The notes beneath the pieces were generated by a model, which saw only the letters and a list, made by a program, of their open reading frames with translations, was not told the origin of the DNA and ran no database searches. Position numbers and translations under genes: made by a program. Below, in pieces: positions 1-7,719 of a DNA stretch of 13,234 nt. The DNA is from an uncultured Prevotellaceae bacterium (GTDB lineage: Bacteria > Bacteroidota > Bacteroidia > Bacteroidales > Bacteroidaceae), in contig CAMYYX010000039.1 of NCBI GenBank assembly GCA_947303695.1, positions 1 through 13,234 of the forward strand. The letters run 5' to 3'. The first letter of the stretch is position 1; each line of letters opens with the position of its first letter.

Positions 1-49
1 ATATATTCTCGTGCCGACCAAAAAGAAGTGATTCTGACCGAGTCGGCAC
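1..49 (+). other. Unassigned left edge with a long-range dyad; possible tail of an upstream gene
   Basis: Two 8-base arms, GTGCCGAC (11-18) and GTCGGCAC (42-49), are perfect inverted complements separated by 23 bases. The second arm sits inside a smaller palindrome, CCGAGTCGG. One plus-strand frame reads YILVPTKKK then stops at 29-31, which could be the last residues of a gene starting outside the window. It lies just before the terminator at 67-94, as expected for a gene end. The stretch could equally be the 3' part of a structured RNA, or an intergenic repeat. Ten codons are too few to decide. Confidence 0.25.
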
Positions 50-66
50 ATCTTTCAAACAAAGGA

Positions 67-94
67 AAAAGGTCAGTCGTGAGACTGGCCTTTT
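67..94. terminator. Bidirectional intrinsic terminator
   Basis: AAAAGGTCAGTC (67-78), loop GTGA (79-82) and GACTGGCCTTTT (83-94) form a 12-bp stem with one T/G wobble. It ends in a T run on the plus strand. On the minus strand it is followed by TTTTTCC. It can therefore end whatever transcript enters from the left and also the DUF2851 transcript, whose stop codon is 25 bases away. Confidence 0.8.
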
Positions 95-118
95 ACGCAT
101 CTTAACACACCCTTTCAA

Positions 119-1432
119 CTATTTATCTGTTTCCTTAAGAAAAGAAGGAGTATGTTTAATGTATTCATAGCCAAACCTGCAATGCAGACAATCCTTCGCA
201 TCACAATAACGGGTCGTCAACTGGAGAATGGCCTGTGATTCCGATGCTGAACGGCATTCTATTCCAGCTTCATTCCACATCGTAATGATGCTATTCCTTT
301 CTGCCTTCGTCTGTTCCATAAAATTGATCGCTCTTTGGCACATATTCTCATCCGCCTTGTATTTCCCATAGGCAAACAACAAAGGGACAACACTATTGAT
401 GATCACAAGGTCTTTCGTTGCTTTCGATAACGATTTCACGCCCCTTTTCGACTCAACATCCGCAAACGAATAATGGTTTTGCCAATAACTACCAAGAGAA
501 ATGTCCATCATATCACGTAGTTCGTCTATCGTATGAGCCTCAACCAATCGAGACAGATTGAGATGGTTAGAATAATAAAGCATCGCCAATTGTGCCATAC
601 GAACATAAGGAAAACACTGAGGACGCATCCGCAGGAATCGCCACTGAGCAGGATCAATTGGTTGTAGGTTGAATTTCTTACTCAGATAGTTATATTCTGC
701 TTTCAACTTATCATAGTAAGCAGATAAAGGAACATGATGTGATTGGAAGGAGTCGTTCAGGAAACCCGCCTGTCCAAAGAAGATCGCCTCAATCTGGAAC
801 AAATCATCCCTATGCTTGCTGACAGCATTCATAGGAACGGACATCGCCCAATGTTCAAAAGCATCACCATTCTTTCCAAAGCCAAAGTTACGGGCAATCG
901 TCACGAAAGCCGTCTGTTCCCAACTGAAACCACACTGTTTCCTACGTTCCATAATCTGAGCTGTACGTTGTTCCAGACGCTCCACATACAAGGCAGAAAG
1001 CCACGAAGTAATGGCCAACCTTGACAATGATGTTAATGAACTGCGGCAACGAGGATGACGATCTGATTGCATCAAGGCATCATAGTTCTCCTGGACATAA
1101 GAAGGAATTTCTAATTTCAACTGAGGAATGGCCAAACCTTTGGAAGTCTTGACATCACAATCCACATCTGACACCACATGTAAGATGACGTTATCATATG
1201 CAACATCCTCGTCATGATGATGTCTGTACCAGTCGCTCGAACGGAGATGGATTTCCACATTTCCTACCCACGTCATTCCTTCTATTTTCAATTGAGCACC
1301 AATAAAATCAGGACCTGCATCCAAGTTGTGGTGTCCTACACTGATGATATCTATTTCCTTACCATCTTCCGTATAAAGTTGCCCTAGTGGGAATATGCGA
1401 TGTTGCCATGCATAGTGAAGCATATATTCCAT
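119..1432 (-). CDS. DUF2851 family protein
   Basis: This is a conserved Bacteroidota protein of unknown function, recognised as DUF2851 from its N-terminal half. From the chosen start it has 437 residues. Visible blocks are MEYMLHYAWQH (1-11), LDAGPDF (37-43), GNVEIHLRSSDW (57-68), the His/Asp run HHHDED (71-76) and YDNVILHVV (79-87). The C-terminus has a cysteine cluster, C410-x4-C415-x2-C418, in YCDAKDCLHC. The spaced Asp, Glu and His residues (GPDF, then VEIH) recall a PD-(D/E)XK-like nuclease layout, but that is only an inference. The frame stays open to a TTG at 1453; I prefer the ATG at 1432 because family members begin with a MEE/LHYxW-type sequence and the TTG overlaps the predicted -7 box. 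It is divergent from dapB. No signal peptide or membrane segment is seen, so it is probably cytoplasmic. Confidence 0.85.
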   Translation of the reverse strand: MEYMLHYAWQHRIFPLGQLYTEDGKEIDIISVGHHNLDAGPDFIGAQLKIEGMTWVGNVEIHLRSSDWYRHHHDEDVAYDNVILHVVSDVDCDVKTSKGLAIPQLKLEIPSYVQENYDALMQSDRHPRCRSSLTSLSRLAITSWLSALYVERLEQRTAQIMERRKQCGFSWEQTAFVTIARNFGFGKNGDAFEHWAMSVPMNAVSKHRDDLFQIEAIFFGQAGFLNDSFQSHHVPLSAYYDKLKAEYNYLSKKFNLQPIDPAQWRFLRMRPQCFPYVRMAQLAMLYYSNHLNLSRLVEAHTIDELRDMMDISLGSYWQNHYSFADVESKRGVKSLSKATKDLVIINSVVPLLFAYGKYKADENMCQRAINFMEQTKAERNSIITMWNEAGIECRSASESQAILQLTTRYCDAKDCLHCRFGYEYIKHTPSFLKETDK

Positions 1433-1450
1433 AATCGGCTCTCTTTGCTG

Positions 1451-1458
1451 CAAAGATA
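1451..1458 (-). promoter_or_regulatory. -7 box of the DUF2851 promoter
   Basis: Read on the minus strand this is TATCTTTG, an exact match to the Bacteroidota -7 element TAnnTTTG, followed by CAG. It lies 18 bases upstream of the ATG at 1432, so the leader would be only about a dozen bases. I find no TTTG at the usual distance upstream; that position is occupied by the 7-bp-period tract at 1466-1493. Confidence 0.5.
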
Positions 1459-1465
1459 CAAAATA

Positions 1466-1493
1466 GTTAATAATTATGAGTTAAGAGTTACGA
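1466..1493. repeat. 7-bp-period tract, four units (GTTAANA-like)
   Basis: The tract divides into four consecutive heptamers: GTTAATA, ATTATGA, GTTAAGA and GTTACGA. The units are imperfect but keep phase exactly. The tract lies directly upstream of the DUF2851 -7 box, where the -33 element would be expected. It may be a slipped-strand expansion; no function is assigned. Confidence 0.55.
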
Positions 1494-1510
1494 AAAATAG
1501 AAGAAAAACT

Positions 1511-1538
1511 ATAAACGGTAAACCGTAAACAGCAAACT
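1511..1538. repeat. 7-bp-period tract, four units (GTAAACN-like)
   Basis: Four consecutive heptamers are ATAAACG, GTAAACC, GTAAACA and GCAAACT. Units 1 to 3 also create a small dyad, ACGGT-AA-ACCGT (1515-1526). The tract ends six bases before the dapB -7 box, so it fills the spacer and -33 region of that promoter. Confidence 0.6.
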
Positions 1539-1543
1539 TTTCG

Positions 1544-1551
1544 TATCTTTG
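1544..1551 (+). promoter_or_regulatory. -7 box of the dapB promoter
   Basis: TATCTTTG is an exact TAnnTTTG match, followed by CAC. It lies 82 bases before the dapB ATG, predicting a leader of about 75 bases. No TTTG occurs 19-21 bases upstream; the 7-bp repeat tract is there instead. Confidence 0.55.
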
Positions 1552-1633
1552 CACAAAAATTCGATAAAGTGAACACAATAAGATTATTTTTTTATTGTTA
1601 AACGTAAGAATTTTATTCAAAAACACGGAATAT

Positions 1634-2350
1634 ATGAAGATTGCGTTAATTGGATATGGCAAGATGGGAAAGATGATTGAACAGATTGCCATCAGTCGTG
1701 GACATGAAATCGTAAGCATTATCGATATCGACAATCAAGAGGATTTCAACAGCCCGGAGTTTGCTTCTGCAGATGTGGCCATCGAGTTTACCGCTCCACA
1801 GGTAGCCTACAACAATTACCTGAAGGCATGGGAACATAACGTGAAAGTTGTTTCTGGCAGTACAGGTTGGTTGACAGAGCATGGCGACGATGTGCGTAAG
1901 GCATGTTCTAAAGGAGGGAAAACCCTCTTCTGGGCATCCAACTTCAGCATTGGCGTAGCCATATTTTCAGCCGTCAATCGCTATCTGGCCAAACTGATGA
2001 ACCAATTCCCACAATACGATGTAGAGTTGGAGGAGACACATCATGTGCATAAGCTTGACCATCCATCAGGAACAGCCATCACACTGGCAGAAGAGATTGT
2101 GGAAGCACTCGACCGTAAAGAAAGCTGGGCAGAAGAAACTACTGATCCCAAGTTGTTACGTGTGGATAACATCCGCCGTGGCGAAGTACCTGGCATCCAT
2201 ACCATCCGCTACGACTCCGAAGCCGATCTTATCACCATCACCCACGACGCCCATAACCGTAAGGGCTTCGCTTTGGGTGCCGTATTAGCTGCAGAATATA
2301 CTGCAAAGCATCAGGGTCTGTTGACAACCAGCGATCTTTTTCAGTTTTAA
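1634..2350 (+). CDS. dapB: 4-hydroxy-tetrahydrodipicolinate reductase
   Basis: DapB reduces 4-hydroxy-tetrahydrodipicolinate with NAD(P)H, the second dedicated step of the diaminopimelate/lysine pathway, in the cytoplasm. The 238-residue protein has the Rossmann glycine motif GYGKMG (7-12), the strand-loop VVSGSTGW (72-79), ASNFSIGV (101-108) and the signature ETHHVHKLDHPSGTA (134-148). That signature supplies the catalytic His136/His137 pair, Lys140 and the substrate-binding SGT loop. The open frame extends 13 codons upstream, but the ATG at 1634 is chosen because MKIALIGYGKMG is the canonical N-terminus and the extension is AT-rich leader. Length is slightly short for the family but typical of Bacteroidota. 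lepB follows after 73 bases on the same strand, with no terminator seen between them, so the two are probably co-transcribed. Confidence 0.95.
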   Translation: MKIALIGYGKMGKMIEQIAISRGHEIVSIIDIDNQEDFNSPEFASADVAIEFTAPQVAYNNYLKAWEHNVKVVSGSTGWLTEHGDDVRKACSKGGKTLFWASNFSIGVAIFSAVNRYLAKLMNQFPQYDVELEETHHVHKLDHPSGTAITLAEEIVEALDRKESWAEETTDPKLLRVDNIRRGEVPGIHTIRYDSEADLITITHDAHNRKGFALGAVLAAEYTAKHQGLLTTSDLFQF

Positions 2351-2364
2351 GGATTATTAACTGC

Positions 2365-2396
2365 ACGTCCTGTAGTTTTCAGCTACCAAACGACGT
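2365..2396. repeat. Two-tier dyad in the dapB-lepB spacer
   Basis: An outer pair ACGTC (2365-2369) / GACGT (2392-2396) encloses an inner pair GTAG (2372-2375) / CTAC (2383-2386). It has no T run after it, so it is not a convincing terminator. It may be an RNA processing site in a dapB-lepB transcript, or chance. Confidence 0.3.
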
Positions 2397-2423
2397 CAAA
2401 CCAATAAAAAAGATTCAATAACT

Positions 2424-3938
2424 ATGGTAAAATTTAAGGGTTCAAAACAGATAAAGGCAGAAAGAGCTAATGCAGAAAAGACAGAGAAAGCGGAGAAAAA
2501 GAAAAACTGGGTGATGTTCATCATTGTCTTAGTACTTTACCTTGCTTTCCTCTATTGGGTCGGCAGTTGGTGGGGACTACTTGTCGTGCCATTCATCTAT
2601 GATGTCTACATCTCAAAAAAAATCAAGTGGACTTGGTGGAAAGAACTCGACAGTCCCGTGGGTCGTACCTTGATGAGTTGGGTCGATGCGTTGGTGTTTG
2701 CTTTGGTAGCGGTCTACTTCGTCAATCAGTTCTTCTTCCAGAACTACCAGATTCCAAGTAGTTCGCTCGAGAAGTCACTCCTGACAGGCGACTACCTGCT
2801 GGTCAGCAAATTGAGTTATGGACCTCGTATCCCACAGACACCGCTTACGATGCCACTCACCCAGCACACACTACCTATCATCAACGCCAAGTCGTATATC
2901 GAATGGCCACATTGGGAATACCGTCGTGTAAAAGGTTTAGGAAAGGTAGAGTATGGCGATATCGTCGTATTCAACTATCCTGCAGGCGACACGGTAGCTG
3001 TCAACTATCCAAATGACTTCTACGAACTATGCTACATGTATGGTGTCGAGGCCTACAAGACTGAAGGTTATGACCTCCCTCCAATGAATACACTCAGTAC
3101 AGAACAGCAGATGAAGATGTTCGACGAACTGTACCAAGTAGGTAAGAAAATCGTTGCTCAGGAGAAATTCAGATTTGGCGAAATCACCAGCCGTCCTGTT
3201 GACCGTCGCGAGAACTATGTGAAACGTTGTGTAGGTCTTCCTGATCAAACTTTGGAGATTAAAGATAAGATTATCTATATCGACGGAAAGCCACAGAAGA
3301 CACCAACAGAAGCTCAGTTCAACTATTATGTCTACGCAAAGGCTGAACTCAGCGATGAACTTCGCGATGAATTGCAGATTAGCGATGAGGCATACGCTCG
3401 CTGGCACGACCGTCCTGATCATCCGTTCGAGGACCATCGATTGGGAGTTCCACTCACTGAGCAGTCGAAGAAAGAGCTCTTGAGCCACCCAGAACTCGTC
3501 GATAGCATTGGAGAGATTATGGACATCAACTCAGGACATGTATATCCTCTCAACCACGATTACGGATGGACGCGCGACAACTACGGACCTATCTGGATTC
3601 CTGCTAAGGGTAAGAAGTTGACACTCACGATGGACAATATCGCCATCTACGACCGTCCTATCCGTGTTTACGAAGGAAACACCTTGAAAGTAGAGGATGG
3701 TAAGATCTTCATTAATGGTCAGGAGACGGACGAGTACACCTTCAAAATGGATTACTACTGGATGATGGGTGACAACCGTCACAACTCTGCCGATAGTCGC
3801 TATTGGGGATTCGTTCCTGAAGACCACGTCGTAGGTAAGCCTCTCTTTATCTGGTTGTCCATCTGTCCAGACAGCAATCCTGCTTCTTCGAAGATTCGAT
3901 GGAACAGATTGTTCAAGTGGGTAGACAATATTAAGTAA
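2424..3938 (+). CDS. lepB: Signal peptidase I, long Bacteroidota form
   Basis: This membrane serine protease removes signal peptides from exported proteins, using a Ser-Lys dyad on the periplasmic face. The 504-residue product starts with a Lys/Glu-rich cytoplasmic segment (1-28). Hydrophobic segments follow at about 29-63 (probably one or two membrane passes) and 87-105. The family boxes are IPSSSLEKSL with catalytic Ser114, YVKRCVGLP with general-base Lys267, and the Ser/Asp box GDNRHNSADSRYWG near residue 450. The protein is much longer than typical ~320-residue enzymes. About 150 residues lie between Ser and Lys, and a further long insert follows the Lys box. The nucleophile loop reads PSSSL rather than the more usual PSGSM. 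It lies directly after dapB and converges on purL, sharing a terminator with it. Confidence 0.93.
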   Translation: MVKFKGSKQIKAERANAEKTEKAEKKKNWVMFIIVLVLYLAFLYWVGSWWGLLVVPFIYDVYISKKIKWTWWKELDSPVGRTLMSWVDALVFALVAVYFVNQFFFQNYQIPSSSLEKSLLTGDYLLVSKLSYGPRIPQTPLTMPLTQHTLPIINAKSYIEWPHWEYRRVKGLGKVEYGDIVVFNYPAGDTVAVNYPNDFYELCYMYGVEAYKTEGYDLPPMNTLSTEQQMKMFDELYQVGKKIVAQEKFRFGEITSRPVDRRENYVKRCVGLPDQTLEIKDKIIYIDGKPQKTPTEAQFNYYVYAKAELSDELRDELQISDEAYARWHDRPDHPFEDHRLGVPLTEQSKKELLSHPELVDSIGEIMDINSGHVYPLNHDYGWTRDNYGPIWIPAKGKKLTLTMDNIAIYDRPIRVYEGNTLKVEDGKIFINGQETDEYTFKMDYYWMMGDNRHNSADSRYWGFVPEDHVVGKPLFIWLSICPDSNPASSKIRWNRLFKWVDNIK

Positions 3939-3947
3939 AGAAAGCAT

Positions 3948-3991
3948 AAAACAAGCGGAGTCAATCACAAAATTGACTCCGCTTTGTTTTT
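3948..3991. terminator. Shared bidirectional terminator of lepB and purL
   Basis: Arms 3948-3965 and 3972-3990 form a long stem around GCGGAGTCAAT / ATTGACTCCGC with a CACAAA loop and one bulged T. It is followed by a T run on the plus strand and by TTGTTTTA on the minus strand. It begins ten bases after the lepB stop. Its right edge overlaps the purL stop codon (3990-3992), so both convergent transcripts would end in the same hairpin. Confidence 0.85.
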
Positions 3992-6900
3992 ATCTATGCT
4001 GCTCGCACCACTTGCGCCCATTCACGAAAGCTTCGATCCAAGGGGTCACATCGTCGTGCTTACGCTCCTCAGGATAGTGTCCCATCTGCCAAGGGAAGAT
4101 GGCACGTTCCAGGTGAGGCATCATCGCCAAATGGCGACCATCAGCCGTACAGATACCTGCGATATCGTAATCACTTCCGTTTGGATTAGCTGGATAGCCG
4201 TGATAGTTGTACTTTGCAACTACGTTGTAAGCACTCTCTGGATCAGGCAATGAGAAGCGACCTTCTCCGTGTGCCACCCACAATCCCAGTTTGTTGTTGC
4301 TGAGCGATCCGAAGAGTACGGATTCGTTCTGTGGAATGTTAAGCGTCAGGAATCCGCTCTCGAACTTATGACTGATGTTATGCTGCATGCTACCTTTCAC
4401 ACCCAGCAAACCAAGTTCCATCATCAGCTGACAACCGTTACAGATACCCAATGACAGGGTGTCTTTACGTGCGTAGAAGTTATCAAGAGCCTGCTTAGCC
4501 TTAGGGTTGAAGAGGAATGCTCCTGCCCATCCTTTGGCGCTGCCCAATACGTCTGAGTTAGAGAATCCGCCACAGAAGACAATCATCTGAATCTCTTTCA
4601 ATGTCTCGCGTCCGCTGACGAGGTCTGTCATCATCACGTCCTTCACATCGAAGCCTGCGAGGTAGAGGCAATATGCCATTTCGCGTTCTCCATTCGTACC
4701 CTTCTCACGGATAATAGCTGCCTTCGGACGTGCTGCAGAAGGAGCAGAGTCACGATCAGGACTGATGCCATACTGAGCAAAGGTGCCTGTGAAGTCCTTG
4801 TTGAACTTATGTTCTATAGGTTGGTTCTTGTAGTTAGCGAAGCGCTCATCTGCCTGACCGTTCATGCTCTGCAGACGATCCAGCTCATGAGAAGTTGCAT
4901 ACCACTCATCACGCAACTCATCAATATTTAATAAGGTGTTACCCTGTGCGCTTTCAATCTTCATAACACGTTCAGCAATAGGTTCTGCAATCTTGGCAAA
5001 TCCCACACCAGCATTAGCAAGGATGCTTTCAACCGTTTCGACATTGTCTTTCGCTACCTGAATCACAACTCCTGGATTCTCTGCAAACAGTTGCTTTACG
5101 AGGTCTTTTTCGCCCATTTCATCGAGATTTACCTTCAATCCGCCCTTCGTATTGGCGAAACACATTTCAAGCAGACAAGTCACCAATCCACCTGCGCTGA
5201 TATCGTGTCCAGCCAACAACAGTTCGTCGTTCACCAACTGCTGAACAGCCATGAAAGCATCACGGAAATACTCTGGGTTCTGAACGGTTGGCACATCGCT
5301 GCCTACCTTTCCTTGTGTCTGCGCAAAGGCGCTACCACCTAACTTCAGTTCATCGAACGAGAAGTCGATATGATAGAGTACAGAATCCGTGTTCTGAACT
5401 ACAGGAGAAACCACTTTGCGGATGTCGCTCACCTCACCACCGCTACTTACGATAACGGTTCCTGGGCTGATGACCTTCGTTCCATCAGGATATTTCTGGG
5501 TCATCGAGAGTGAGTCCTTACCTGTTGGCACATTCACTTGAAGGGCACAGCAGAAGTCGCTCAATGCCTTCACACCAGCAAACAGACGGGCATCCTCACC
5601 TTTCTGACTGCGGCAAGGCCACATCCAGTTGGCAGACAGACTTACGCTGTCCAAACCCTCTGCCATAGGAGCCCAAACGATATTCGTAAGTGACTCTGCT
5701 ACAGAGAGAACACTACCGGCAGCTGGGTCAGCCAAACCTGCCTGTGGAGCATGTCCAATGGCTGTTGCGATTCCTGCCTTTCCACGATAGTCGAGGGCAA
5801 CCACACCACAGTCGCTGAGTGGCAGCTGCAACTCACCCTGACACTGCTGACGGGCAATCTTACCTGTCACAGAGCGGTCCACCTTATTGGTCAGCCAGTC
5901 CTTGCAAGCCACAGCCTCAAGGTGCAGCACCTGCTTCAGACATTCCTCAAGGTCCTTGTCCTTAAAGTCCTTAGTGTCCACATTCTCATACTTGTGTTCC
6001 ACTGTCTCGTCACGCATATAGGTCTTTGGCGAGTGGCCAAACATCTGCGACACTTCAAGGTCGAACGGACGAACTCCATCGCCTTGCTCGAATGAGAAGT
6101 GAGCATCGCCAGTCGTTTCACCTACTACATAGAGTGGTGCACGTTCGCGTTCTGCAATCTTACGAACATGGTCAATATGCTTTTCGTCGATGAGCAAGCC
6201 CATACGCTCCTGCGATTCGTTGGCGATGATTTCTTTCGAACTCAGCGTTCTATCGCCAATTGGCAGCTTTGTCATATCAATCTGTCCTCCACACTCCTCG
6301 ACCAGCTCACTGAGGCAGTTCACGTGTCCTGCGCTACCATGATCGTGGATAGATACGATTGGGTTCACATCTTCCTCGCAGAGGGCACGTACCAGGTTGT
6401 TGGCACGTTTCTGCATCTCTGGGTTGGCACGTTGAACAGCATTCAACTCAATACCACTTGAGTAGCGACCTGTATCCACAGAGCTGACACTTCCTCCACC
6501 CAATCCGATGCGGTAGTTATCACCACCTACAACCACAATCTTATTGCCTTTCTCAGGGGTACCTTTCAGACAGTCGCGCTTGGTGCCATAACCTACACCA
6601 CCAGCCAACATGATGACCTTATCGTAACCATACAGAGGCTCACCCTTCTTCTGCTCCTGATGTTCGAATGTCAGCACAGAACCACAAATCAGCGGCTGTC
6701 CAAACTTGTTACCAAAGTCGCTGGCACCGTTCGAAGCCTTGATCAGTATCTGCTCAGGTGTCTGATAGAGCCAATGACGAGGATGCTCCCCATTACGATA
6801 ACTAGTCATGTAGACAGCTGTTCCTGCAATTGGCCACGAACCTGTTCCACCACCCATACGGTCGCGGATTTCACCTCCCGTACCTGTTGCAGCACCATTG

Positions 6901-7670
6901 AATGGCTCTACAGTAGTTGGGAAGTTATGCGTCTCGGCTTTCAGCGAGATGACAGACTCGATGTCTTTTGTCTGGAAGTAGTCGCTCGTGCTGTGATCCT
7001 TGGGTGCAAACTGCTCCACCACAGGTCCCTGAGCGAAAGCCACATTATCTTTATATGCAGAGATAATCTTGTTGGGATTCTCCTGCGTTGTCTTCTTGAT
7101 CATCTGGAACAGACTGCTTTCCTGTTCCTTGCCATCGATGATAAATGTGCCTCCGAATATCTTGTGACGGCAATGTTCCGAGTTGATTTGTGCAAAGCCA
7201 AAGACTTCTGAGTCAGTGAGCTTACGTCCCAACTGGCCCTCCACCTTGTGCAGATATTCAATTTCCTCAGGACTCAGTGCCAATCCCTCTTGCTCGTTGT
7301 ACTCCTCCAGGTTGTCGATATGCTGGATAGGGGCAGGTTCGATGTTGACGGTAAAGATGTCCTGATTCAACTCCTTGTATTTGCGCTGCAACATGGGGTC
7401 GATGTCTGAATCCTCTGCAATCGGGAAGAACTCCTCGATACGCTCGATGCCTGTCAATCCCATGTTCTGGGTAATCTCAACTGCGTTCGTACTCCAAGGA
7501 GTAATCATCTCACGACGTGGACCTGCAAAGAGTCCGCTGACGGTAACCTCGTCAAGCTTGGTTGCGCCACTGAAAAGCCACTGAAGTGCATCCGTTTCTT
7601 TCACACTGATGGCATGCTCCATGCTCACAGCTATGATGCTCTTCTGAGGCGTACTAAAAAAATAGATCAT
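3990..7670 (-). CDS. purL: Phosphoribosylformylglycinamidine synthase (FGAM synthetase), single-chain
   Basis: PurL makes FGAM from FGAR, glutamine and ATP, the fourth step of purine synthesis. The 1226-residue protein carries all parts of the large single-chain form in one polypeptide. FGFAQINSEHCRHKIF (about 157-172) lies in the linker/synthetase region, and the ATP-binding AETHNFPTTVEPFNGAATG begins near 245. The C-terminal glutamine amidotransferase domain has GICNGCQ with nucleophile Cys1077 and MPHLERAIFPW with His1186 and Glu1188, so the triad is complete. The frame is open for 55 more codons to an ATG at 7835, but that stretch is translated from a hairpin repeat array and does not resemble PurL. 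The ATG at 7670 gives MIYFFSTPQKS, the usual Bacteroidota N-terminus. Its promoter is at 7913-7943, giving a leader of about 235 bases. Confidence 0.95.
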   Translation of the reverse strand: MIYFFSTPQKSIIAVSMEHAISVKETDALQWLFSGATKLDEVTVSGLFAGPRREMITPWSTNAVEITQNMGLTGIERIEEFFPIAEDSDIDPMLQRKYKELNQDIFTVNIEPAPIQHIDNLEEYNEQEGLALSPEEIEYLHKVEGQLGRKLTDSEVFGFAQINSEHCRHKIFGGTFIIDGKEQESSLFQMIKKTTQENPNKIISAYKDNVAFAQGPVVEQFAPKDHSTSDYFQTKDIESVISLKAETHNFPTTVEPFNGAATGTGGEIRDRMGGGTGSWPIAGTAVYMTSYRNGEHPRHWLYQTPEQILIKASNGASDFGNKFGQPLICGSVLTFEHQEQKKGEPLYGYDKVIMLAGGVGYGTKRDCLKGTPEKGNKIVVVGGDNYRIGLGGGSVSSVDTGRYSSGIELNAVQRANPEMQKRANNLVRALCEEDVNPIVSIHDHGSAGHVNCLSELVEECGGQIDMTKLPIGDRTLSSKEIIANESQERMGLLIDEKHIDHVRKIAERERAPLYVVGETTGDAHFSFEQGDGVRPFDLEVSQMFGHSPKTYMRDETVEHKYENVDTKDFKDKDLEECLKQVLHLEAVACKDWLTNKVDRSVTGKIARQQCQGELQLPLSDCGVVALDYRGKAGIATAIGHAPQAGLADPAAGSVLSVAESLTNIVWAPMAEGLDSVSLSANWMWPCRSQKGEDARLFAGVKALSDFCCALQVNVPTGKDSLSMTQKYPDGTKVISPGTVIVSSGGEVSDIRKVVSPVVQNTDSVLYHIDFSFDELKLGGSAFAQTQGKVGSDVPTVQNPEYFRDAFMAVQQLVNDELLLAGHDISAGGLVTCLLEMCFANTKGGLKVNLDEMGEKDLVKQLFAENPGVVIQVAKDNVETVESILANAGVGFAKIAEPIAERVMKIESAQGNTLLNIDELRDEWYATSHELDRLQSMNGQADERFANYKNQPIEHKFNKDFTGTFAQYGISPDRDSAPSAARPKAAIIREKGTNGEREMAYCLYLAGFDVKDVMMTDLVSGRETLKEIQMIVFCGGFSNSDVLGSAKGWAGAFLFNPKAKQALDNFYARKDTLSLGICNGCQLMMELGLLGVKGSMQHNISHKFESGFLTLNIPQNESVLFGSLSNNKLGLWVAHGEGRFSLPDPESAYNVVAKYNYHGYPANPNGSDYDIAGICTADGRHLAMMPHLERAIFPWQMGHYPEERKHDDVTPWIEAFVNGRKWCEQHR

Positions 7671-7704
7671 TGTTTCTGATTGATAAGTATTTTGAGTTTC
7701 GCAT
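7654..7704 (-). CDS. Possible 16-codon upstream ORF overlapping the purL start
   Basis: On the minus strand an ATG at 7704 opens a short frame, MRNSKYLSIRNNDLFF, ending in TAG at 7654-7656. It lies in a different frame from purL and ends 17 bases past the purL ATG, at a run of seven T. Such an overlap could couple or limit purL translation. Nothing but position supports it; chance is the simplest explanation. Confidence 0.15.
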   Translation of the reverse strand: MRNSKYLSIRNNDLFF

Positions 7705-7719
7705 TTATGCTCAACTATG

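Noticed and set aside
28..49. A tracrRNA-like stem, prompted by ACCGAGTCGG
   Set aside because: Only a ten-base likeness is present, with no anti-repeat, no cas9 and no array; it is explained by a local palindrome.
743..1024. A 93-codon plus-strand frame opposite the DUF2851 gene
   Set aside because: It lies wholly within a well-supported gene on the other strand and has no domain, promoter or family likeness.
1595..1633. A 13-codon N-terminal extension of DapB
   Set aside because: The extension is AT-rich leader sequence, and the glycine-rich NAD(P) motif of DapB normally begins within the first ten residues, as it does from 1634.
2365..2396. A terminator between dapB and lepB
   Set aside because: The stems are short (4-5 bp) with large internal gaps and there is no T run downstream.
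5751..7211. Several plus-strand frames of 60-183 codons opposite purL
   Set aside because: They are antisense shadows of the conserved PurL domains. Their compositions (many Leu, His, Thr and Cys) reflect complementary codons.
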